Source: Cristatella mucedo (lineage: Eukaryota > Bryozoa > Phylactolaemata > Cristatellidae). Taken from it: a DNA stretch of 64,000 nucleotides. A program made the position numbers and the translations under genes. Under the pieces are notes generated by a model. It saw only the letters and a program-made list of their open reading frames with translations. It was not told the origin of the DNA and did not search any database. Position 1 is the stretch's first letter; the number at the start of each line of letters is the position of its first letter. Below are positions 57,038 through 64,000 of this stretch, piece after piece. Location: assembly GCA_009760855.2 (NCBI GenBank), contig WPIO01000111.1, positions 1,093,501 through 1,157,500 of the forward strand. Direction: 5' to 3'.

Positions 57038-58313
57038 CATCTTTTGAGGGAGTCGAGCTGCGAAGAGAGTAGACAGATGGTGGAAGTGAGTTCGGACCGC
57101 GGCTATTGAGAACTATTATATGTTAGTTTTTGAGGTTATTATGAGGCCCGTGGTTATTGAGAGCATGGAAACTAGACCTCAGACTTCGTTCCGGAAAGTC
57201 AGCATTGCACTCCTCGTAAATAACTTGGCTCGCGTAGCAGCCTCATTTGCGAAGCGGCGGGGGTGGCAGCTGCCACCCCCCCCCCCCGCCGGCGCCTGGT
57301 AGGTGAGAGCCGAGTCTGACGCCCGGCCGGTCGGCCAGCGGACAGCTGACGATATATCACGAAATGGCCTCTCTGACTGGCCGTTTCTGCATCATTTTGG
57401 TCAACCTTTGCTGGCTGCAGGCGCTGGAGGACACCCCCGCACCCCAATTTACAGGAGGCCCCCGTCCCCCCAGACCTTGAGCCACCCAAGAGCTCCAATC
57501 CTGGCTTCGCCTCGGCTCACAGGCTATCCCACCCGCCGCAAGCTGAGGGCAATAAAGGGTCGCCCGCTGCATGACTCCAAACCGCGACCAGGGCTGTGAA
57601 GAGCGAGCACTTTACCCGTGGGCTTAGACCCAGCGGCTGCATGCTGTTCCCGAATGCGAGAAATCTGTACTTCTCGCTGATTTTCTCGAAGCGCCAGTTC
57701 GCCAGTCTCGGCAAGTCTGCCCAAAGCCAAACTCAAACTCTTTGGAGACCGTGTCTTTAAGTTCCCCACGCATCCCAAATGCGGCACTCCCTACCGAGCC
57801 GTCACGTCAGCGCGGCATGCCGGACTTTAATGAGACGTGAACTAAACGCTCAACCGTTGCAATCGCCGTGTTCGCCCGCGAGAATCGTCGCTATGCGATC
57901 AAGCGAGTAGCGATTGAGCGCATCATCGTCAATTGATCAATCGACTCGCTCTACACTCTGCGAAAGGTGCCTAGAAAGATTTTTCCGCAGGGAGCCATTA
58001 CGTGTACGCCTTCTTACCAAGTGTATTCTTACAGCCGCTACCATTTCGACACTGACTAGCCGCCGAGCCGGCGCCGAACGCCGAGGCGTCGGCGCCGGCG
58101 CGTCGAAGGAGTGCGACCGATGGTGGAGGAGGAGGGCGGCCGATGCGATAGCGGCGCGGGCTTGTCGCCGCGGAGTGAGAAAGCCGATCGCCCGTCGCCT
58201 GCGCCCCGCTTGGTCGCGCTCTCACCTTGGATCGACGGTCGGCGCTGAAACGTGGCGCGAGCGAAGGTGACGACGCGCTGCGTCTTCGCAGGAGTGGACG
58301 TGCCCACCGGCGG
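51439..58313 (-). CDS. Spliced gene, at least seven exons, unknown protein (5' end missing)
   Basis: Exons in transcript order: 58313-58226, 56275-56124, 52778-52689, 52591-52505, 52395-52264, 51905-51690, 51531-51439. Every border is AG/GT. The first intron is phase 1 and all later ones phase 0, and the joined frame stays open to the TAG at 51439. The joined exons give about 275 codons. The protein is basic and Ser/Ala-rich at first, then has helix-prone segments ([20 protein letters not shown]) and an acidic turn (QSDEDYSY). I recognise no domain, signal peptide or membrane segment. The introns hold a LINE A, a SINE 2, (GA)n and (CA)n. A start codon was not found. Exons could be missing in the 3.3-kb intron. 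Confidence 0.6.
51690..51905 (-). CDS. Internal exon, 72 codons, helix-rich
   Basis: The acceptor ACTCTCACCCCAG and donor CCAAG|GTACAAG enclose exactly 72 codons. The peptide starts [15 protein letters not shown] and continues with two amphipathic helical stretches ([38 protein letters not shown]), suggesting a coiled or helical bundle region. Confidence 0.7.
52264..52395 (-). CDS. Internal exon, 44 codons
   Basis: The acceptor CCTTTTCCATCTTCTAG and donor GCGAAA|GTAAGC enclose a phase-0 exon reading [20 protein letters not shown] then [21 protein letters not shown] nearer AG (GCCGCAG) would give the wrong phase. Confidence 0.68.
52505..52591 (-). CDS. Internal exon, 29 codons
   Basis: The acceptor GGCGTTGCAG and donor TCTCCG|GTGGGT enclose [20 protein letters not shown] and a short Ala/Pro tail; phase 0 on both sides. 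Confidence 0.6.
52689..52778 (-). CDS. Internal exon, 30 codons
   Basis: The acceptor GCTGCCTTCGCCTAG opens [20 protein letters not shown] and [10 protein letters not shown]. The donor CTG|GTGACG is the weakest in the set. Phase 0 on both sides. This is the least certain member of the chain. Confidence 0.48.
53108..53760 (-). mobile_element. LINE A ORF fragment inside an intron
   Basis: Encodes on the - strand [36 protein letters not shown] and [14 protein letters not shown], with the FGDR-like region at the left edge and the N-terminal [10 protein letters not shown]-like region at the right. No 3' tail. It is antisense-neutral, in the same orientation as the host gene. Confidence 0.8.
53761..54412. 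other. Intronic spacer
   Basis: Nothing recognised apart from a short CCGCTGCCG run near 54235. Confidence 0.4.
54413..54555 (-). mobile_element. SINE family 2, diverged, intronic
   Basis: On the - strand the B box is GAGGTCGCGGGTTCGAGTCC. The body keeps GTGGGCAATTCTTTGTC. The A box is poorly kept. Confidence 0.6.
54561..54653. repeat. (GA)n microsatellite, intronic
   Basis: About 93 bp of uninterrupted GA dinucleotides. Confidence 0.97.
54654..55936. other. Intronic spacer
   Basis: A T/C-rich tract lies near 54905-54935 and an (ATT)5 end near 55698-55716 that may be a lone retroelement tail. Nothing else supported. Confidence 0.35.
55937..56008. repeat. 16-bp tandem repeat, about four units
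   Basis: GGAGGCTTGATAGCTT repeats with small changes; the first unit is longer. Confidence 0.9.
56124..56275 (-). CDS. Internal exon, 50 codons, phase 1 start
   Basis: The acceptor CTAACTCGTCGCCTAG and donor TACATG|GTGCGTATT enclose a frame reading [20 protein letters not shown] then [20 protein letters not shown] and ANRYM. The two leading bases join the single base left by the upstream exon to make an Asp codon, which is good support for the pair. The peptide mixes acidic and basic helix-forming residues. Confidence 0.68.
56942..57038. repeat. (CA)n then (TA)n microsatellite, intronic
   Basis: CACACGCA units become a pure (CA)n and end in TATATATATATA. Confidence 0.97.
57039..57529. other. 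Intronic spacer with a C run
   Basis: A run of 13 C lies near 57276. Frames on both strands are Pro/Gly-rich without splice support. Confidence 0.35.
57530..57640 (-). mobile_element. SINE family 2, decayed
   Basis: The - strand keeps GGTAAAGTGCTCGCTCTTCA and CGCGGTTTGGAGTCATGCAG, similar to the copy at 58515-58668. Confidence 0.4.
57725..57845 (+). mobile_element. LINE A short ORF remnant
   Basis: CAAACTCTTTGGAGACCGTG and a segment matching APKAWNSLPTxVT then the AT..LRD region. About 120 bp remain. Confidence 0.55.
58226..58313 (-). CDS. First confidently seen exon of the spliced gene
   Basis: The acceptor CTCGCTTCGTTGCAG and donor ATCCAAG|GTGAGAGC enclose 29 codons plus one base: [20 protein letters not shown] then [13 protein letters not shown] is a typical basic-residue-directed kinase site. 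Both splice sites are strong, and the phase-1 end fits the next exon at 56275. Confidence 0.68.
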
Positions 58314-58514
58314 CTGCAACGAAGCGAGAGGCGATGATTGTGCATTCTGGTGAGGCGATGATTGTGCATTCTGGTGTTAAAGTCGGGAAGACCTACCTCG
58401 TTACTCTGGTGTTAATTAATTAATTTAATTAGAGTTAAACGCGTGTTACAATCGGGTACTTTGGCATGCTGGCGAAGCATTATACTTCACTCTTTACTCG
58501 TCATTAACGATCAG

Positions 58515-58668
58515 CCCAGAAGGTAAGGTGCTCGCTCTTCACGACTCAGGTCGTGGGTTTGAGTCCTGCAGTGGGCGATTATTTATCGCCTAATGCAAAC
58601 GACGGCAATAGCCGTACAGGCTCTTCTTCGCTAAATAAATGAGCCTGCTAAATCAGCTCTAGGATTTT
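58515..58668 (+). mobile_element. SINE family 2
   Basis: AGAAGGTAAGGTGCTCGCTC, CAGGTCGTGGGTTTGAGTCC, GGCGATTATTTATCGCC and CTCTTCTTCGCTAAATAAAT. Confidence 0.75.
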
Positions 58669-58689
58669 TCATTTATGCAGATGTTGCTT

Positions 58690-58775
58690 TTTTGCAGCTT
58701 GCTGTAAAGCGCCTGAATAAGGACTCAGTACCTTTAAAGCGCTAAATAAAAGACGGTGTTACTATTATTACTTCG
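58690..58775 (+). mobile_element. LINE A/SINE 1-type 3' tail
   Basis: GCTGTAAAGCGCCTGAATAA, GGACTCAGTACCTTTAAAGC and an ATTATTACTT end. Confidence 0.6.
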
Positions 58776-59955
<1,180 letters not shown>

Positions 59956-59995
59956 TGTAAGAGAGATATATTGAAGAGAGGTATTGGAAGGAGAG

Positions 59996-59999
<4 letters not shown>

Positions 60000-60041
<42 letters not shown>
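60000..60041. repeat. (GA)n microsatellite
   Basis: A second, short GA array 45 bp beyond the first. Confidence 0.95.
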
Positions 60042-60043
<2 letters not shown>

Positions 60044-60354
60044 GGAGGCATTGGAGATGTGGAGCCAGACAGAATGCCGGGAAAGAGATTTTGAGAGATA
60101 AAGAGGGAGATTCGACGACAGCGGTCGACTACGGAAGCCACCATCGCACCAGAGGAGGAGAGGCCAAGGGCTGCGCGGTAGAGTATCCGGTAGCAAGTTG
60201 ACCTCGCGCTTCGTTCCGCTACCACTCAGTCCATCGAAAGTGGAGGCAAAAGCGGCGGTGCGGGCTTCGCTCTGCTGCAACCACGACGGCACTCAGACTC
60301 CGCACAGACGGAGCCGAGGTGGCTCGCTGTACAGCCGAGCTCTCGCATCATCAC

Positions 60355-60428
60355 CTGCCAGCCGAAAGTTCGGTCGTAATGCCACAATCTCACTCGGCCA
60401 CGCTGGAACTGACGCACGAGCAGCAGTG
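60355..60428 (-). CDS. Possible further upstream exon of the spliced gene
   Basis: The acceptor GTAGGCTCTCTACAG and donor GCTGGCAG|GTGATG enclose LLLVRQFQRGRVRLWHYDRT and FGWQ. It starts in phase 1 and ends in phase 0, which would fit the exon at 58313. A second frame is open too, and the exon feeding its phase-1 start was not found. Confidence 0.28.
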
Positions 60429-61287
60429 CTGTAGAGAGCCTACGGGTAAGGTGCTATGGAGACAATCAAGTGACTCAAGTCAATACCGTTGCGATAATCG
60501 TGAAATTCTATTCAGGAAGTTCACGGCTCGTCGTTCTGAGGTCGAGCCGCCGGATACTCTCGTTCCGCTCCTTCCCCCTGGTGGCTAAGTCGACGGCCCG
60601 AGAACAAGGCCGACCCGGTCGCCGAAAGTGCAGCCATATTTAAAGTCGGCGCTTCTGCAGCCTTGATTCGCCGCGTATATCTATCGGCCTTGGCGCCACT
60701 CCGCTTGGTGGGCGAGTAGGCCGCCGTAGCGCGTGCGTCTGAGTAGGGAAAGCCGACCTCAGAAAGCGATTAAACCGAGGCGACGAGTCCATTACCGCTA
60801 GGGCTAGCTTACTAAAAAGCGCTTTCGATGCAGCTGCTACCATTGTGCTCAATTATTGACTTCGCAGGGGGCTCGACTACGTCACACCGCTGCGGGCTCG
60901 ACTAATTGATAACGGTCGTTTCGGAAAAGTGCATCCAATGATTCGTAAACGATAGGGCGAATGAGAGCGAGTGAGAAATGCTCGCCACTCCAAGAGCAAC
61001 TAGCCTCGCCGAGGCAGGGCTCGTTCGGGCGGGGCAATGCCCCCTAGCGGCACTGCCTTGGCAAGCCGTGAACGGCGGCCATTAAATGACCGCCTGTCGC
61101 TGTCAGTCAGCATCAGCACGCGCGGTCCACTTGCTGCTCGCGTCGGCCACTGGTTGTGGCTGGTCATTGGTTATGTTCGCCCGTCATCGGTTATGGCGGC
61201 CGTAACCAATGGCGGTTTTGATCGGTTCGCGCGAGGAGACAGAAAGAGGAAGGAGCGGTGCTGAGCGAGTCGCCGCTGAGGTCGGTC
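60429..61287. other. GC-rich region upstream of a possible promoter
   Basis: Contains inverted and direct CCAAT-type words (CATTGGTT near 61166, AACCAATGG near 61204) and a - strand ATG near 60640 (MAALSATGSALFSGRRL) with a TTTAAAT before it. No gene can be assigned. Confidence 0.3.
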
Positions 61288-61326
61288 TATATATACAGCT
61301 AGCTAGATAGCTAGCTATCGTCAGTC
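61288..61326 (+). promoter_or_regulatory. Candidate TATA-Inr core promoter
   Basis: TATATATA at 61288-61295 lies about 35 bp upstream of TCAGTC at 61321-61326, a good initiator match. CCAAT-type words lie about 80-120 bp upstream. No convincing coding exon follows. Confidence 0.3.
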
Positions 61327-61894
61327 CTGTCTCGCCTAAGCGTACTGCAATTGGCTTGCCTTTGCGTGCTTGACAATTTGCATGTCACAGACTCTAGGTT
61401 TTTGGATTCGCTAATAGAAAGTTACAAAGCGGGTAAATAGCGACAAATTTGTCACAGGGCGAAATGGGAGCGACTCATCAGTATTATTTTTAATATTAAA
61501 TTGTACATCGCTCACCCCGGGTTGCGTCGACGTTATTCGCACACGTCTGCAGGCCAGGGCAGGCCAGGTTGCCAAAGTGCCGGCTGCTAGGCGGCCGTCT
61601 CCTTCCTGCGGGGGGGGGGGGGGCAAGTGAAAAAAAGTGCCGGCTGCTCACACTATTTAGTGCCGGCGCCGGCCGGCGCGTAGCCCAAGATTAAACCAAT
61701 GAAGAGCGCCCGACCTTGTCCTTACGCTGCCCGCCGCCCGTAACGAAGGCGGCAGTAGCGCGACGACGGGGGAGGGGGCAGCGTCTCGAGCTGCCAGCGA
61801 CACGTCCATTTGCAACGGTCCAAGGGCACCAAGGTCAGGACTCGTCCGGCCCGCATCTAGTTTAGGGACAGGCGTCAGAGGCGCGATGCTAGAT
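61327..61894. other. Spacer with a G run
   Basis: A run of 13 G lies near 61611. The words AAAGTGCCGGCTGCT are repeated on either side of it. Nothing else recognised. Confidence 0.35.
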
Positions 61895-62290
61895 GAATGT
61901 AATGTAATGTATCTCCGTCTGTAACTCCACAAAGTCATAAAGACCATGTGGGTTTACGCAGGTGAGTTTTGTATAGCACACTCACAGCCTAAGCAGCTTT
62001 CGGTACACATTCGGTAGCCGACAGACTGCGTCTCACGAAATAAAGAGACAGTAGGAAGCATAGCAGAGTCATAACAGCAGATGAGGTAGCGAGTAGCATA
62101 GACGTAGCAGCTCAGGACCGCTGAAAAGTAGCAGCTATAGTCGGAAGCAGGAGAGTAGTTGTCGTTGCGTAAGAATTGTGGGAGCGAGTTCCACAGTCTC
62201 TGATCTGCAGCTCTACAGCTTCTGTCGCCAACGATCTTTAGGCGGAAGAATGGAACAGCTAATTCATTGTCCGCACAGGACCCGAGGAAC
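61895..62290 (-). mobile_element. LINE B 3' fragment
   Basis: Tail ACATTACATTACATT on the - strand, then TGACTTTGTGGAGTTACAG and the region coding WNSLPQFLRNDN. 5'-truncated about 20 bp before a perfect hairpin. Confidence 0.82.
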
Positions 62291-62311
62291 TAATTTTGAG
62301 CGCGATGCCTT

Positions 62312-62348
62312 TCGACTCGAGGGTGGCACTAGGCCACCCTCGAGTCGA
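62312..62348. other. Perfect 16-bp hairpin
   Basis: TCGACTCGAGGGTGGC, a 5-base loop ACTAG, then the exact complement. It contains CTCGAG on both arms. Confidence 0.92.
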
Positions 62349-63263
62349 GTTAGCCCGGAACTATTAGATTCGTCTCATCCTCGCCCCGAGCTACGGAAAG
62401 CTAGCAGCTGTCCAATTGTGAATCTCGTCGAAGCATGCGACAAGGGAATCGAAGCAAGGGTCAAAGGGTCGAAGATCGAAACTGCAAGGGAATCGAACGA
62501 GGCGTATGGCAAGCCAAGCCTGGACGGGTTGAAGAATTAGGAATTAGCCGCGCGTCTGTCGTCTTCGCTTAAAGCCGAGATTGCGTTCGGCGAGAGTGAC
62601 GCTCGCAGTTTCGAAGTTGCTACGAAGCTCTCCGGAGCTCTCCCGGATATCACTCAGTAGACACTCTGCCGCAGGAAAAAGAAGCCGCCATATTGGCACA
62701 GCTTCTAGGGTGCACGTTTACCGTAGCAGGAGAATCGCCAGAACGATCTGTCGTCTTCCACAGAAGTCCAATCGAGGTGACGTTGGCAAGGAAGTGACGT
62801 CAATAAGGCTAGCGCCTACCCACGGCCGAGGGCTGTCTGGACATTACGACTGCTCGGCTCGCTCTGTCGAGTCTGCTGTTTAGAGACCGGTCCTTTTATT
62901 TAGAATCTCTCCATATTCCGTCTTGCATAATCGTCCTATTCTTCCACCGTCGCTCGGCACCACTCTCAAGCGCCTCTGACGAGCTTCGTCGCACAGCGAG
63001 CCTCAACGGTAGCGTGGTTCGCCTCGACGTAGCGGCAGAGTAGCCCAGATGCAGCGAGCACGGTTTGTCTACCAAAAGTATCGCCTGCACGCCTGGGAAA
63101 ATGCGTGCACCCTGAGCGCTTTAAGGCCCCACTCAGGTGGGCGTTCGGAGGCGGCTGCTGCCGCACACTAAGTCTGTCCGGATGCGCCATACGAGCCTCG
63201 CATCTTCAGTTGCTCTGATTGATCAGCCTCGACCTTTTCCCTAAATTTCTGCCCTTTCCGCAG
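62349..63263. other. Spacer, nothing firmly supported
   Basis: GCCGCCATATTGG near 62684 resembles a YY1-type site. Short frames on both strands have no splice support. Confidence 0.3.
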
Positions 63264-63315
63264 AGTGACCCGATGCTGGTTTCCACACAGGGGGGAAGTG
63301 ATGAGCTTCGTAAAG
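63264..63315 (+). CDS. Candidate short exon, unknown protein
   Basis: A very good acceptor (TTTCTGCCCTTTCCGCAG) opens SDPMLVSTQGGSDELRK and meets a donor AAAG|GTCAGT. If not spliced the frame ends after 12 more codons (…DGSADEAEH). The opposite strand is open as well. No partner exon is visible. Confidence 0.25.
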
Positions 63316-64000
63316 GTCAGTGGGATGGCAGCGCGGACGAAGCGGAGCATTAGAAATTGGGGCACCAATGTGCAGAGCCTCGTGGAGATCGTCGAGGCGA
63401 TCGAGAGAGAGAGAGAGAGAACTCCTGAGAGCTCTAGAGCAAACTTCCGAGAAAGAACATCACCGAAGCGAAAGCAAGAAACAAGATTTCCTGTTGGGTG
63501 CAATTTGTGTGCTGCGTGCCGTTTGTCTCCTCAAAGCGCATTTTCCCGCAATGTGGCGTCACCTTCCAAAGAAAACTCTTTTCGGAAAATGATAAGTGTC
63601 TCAGTGAAATCTCCTGAAGAGCCCAAGCTACAACACAGCTCTTGGTCTTTTTTTATAGAGCTCAAGAGGAACAAGTACATCTAACAGCTCCTACGTGCTT
63701 TAGAACCTCTCCGTTGTCAAATTCGCAAGATCTGGAAGCTGTCTCTCTTATAGGACAGATGAAAACAGTAACAATGTTTGTCCGTACGTTTCCTTCATCC
63801 TAGGTTTGCCGCTGTTGCACGTTTCACTTAAATAGAAACTGAGTCGTCGGAAAAAGCGAATCCACGTTCGAATAAGTACCCTAATGGTCTAAGCAAAAGC
63901 CCTTCCCGCTTCATCAGCAATGTTCTAGTATACTCTAGATCTGTGGGCTGCTAAATCAGCTAGTAATCTTCTTAGGGATCTACTGCACTGTAAAATTGAG
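63316..64000. other. Right-hand spacer
   Basis: A short (GA)n lies near 63404-63420. The words GCTGCTAAATCAGCTAGTAA near 63948 resemble the end of SINE 2 copies. Nothing else recognised. Confidence 0.35.

Overview
The window looks like nuclear DNA of an animal, probably an invertebrate. The evidence is tRNA-Ala genes with internal A and B boxes and T-run terminators, non-LTR retrotransposons of the L2/CR1-like group, two families of tRNA-derived SINEs, hAT- and pogo/Tigger-like transposase remnants, long (CT/GA)n, (CA)n and (TA)n microsatellites, and spliced exons with GT/AG borders. No bacterial operon, rRNA or CRISPR is present. The species cannot be named from the sequence alone.

Most of the window is repeats. 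LINE family A carries APE endonuclease and reverse transcriptase, and its 3' end runs into an (ATT)n tail. LINE family B carries a YADD reverse transcriptase and has an (ACATT)n tail. Both occur as many 5'-truncated copies on both strands; the longest are A at about 18.4-21.2 kb and B at 11.0-12.2 and 16.6-18.4 kb. SINE family 1 has a tRNA-like head and a 3' tail resembling that of LINE A, which suggests it borrows that LINE's machinery. SINE family 2 is a separate tRNA-like family.

The main functional content is a dispersed cluster of nine 73-nt tRNA-Ala(AGC) genes between 10.5 and 49.0 kb, one on + and eight on -. Eight are identical. The copy at 45674-45746 differs at one base, which turns the G3:U70 alanine identity pair into A3:U70. 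Copies 7-9, and separately copies 3, 4 and 6, lie in related flanks, so the cluster grew by segmental duplication.

The best protein-coding evidence is a - strand gene running from at least 58313 down to a stop at 51439. Seven exons have compatible phases, and there is a possible further upstream exon at 60355-60428. I do not recognise the protein. Other candidate exons (near 1.5, 24.7, 35.4 and 63.3 kb) rest on single splice sites and are weak. Several inverted repeats stand out, above all a hairpin with about 100-bp near-identical arms at 36.6-36.8 kb, along with two unexplained clusters of short degenerate motifs near 39.9-40.7 and 44.8-45.5 kb. Most long open frames in GC-rich or (CT)n DNA are not genes.
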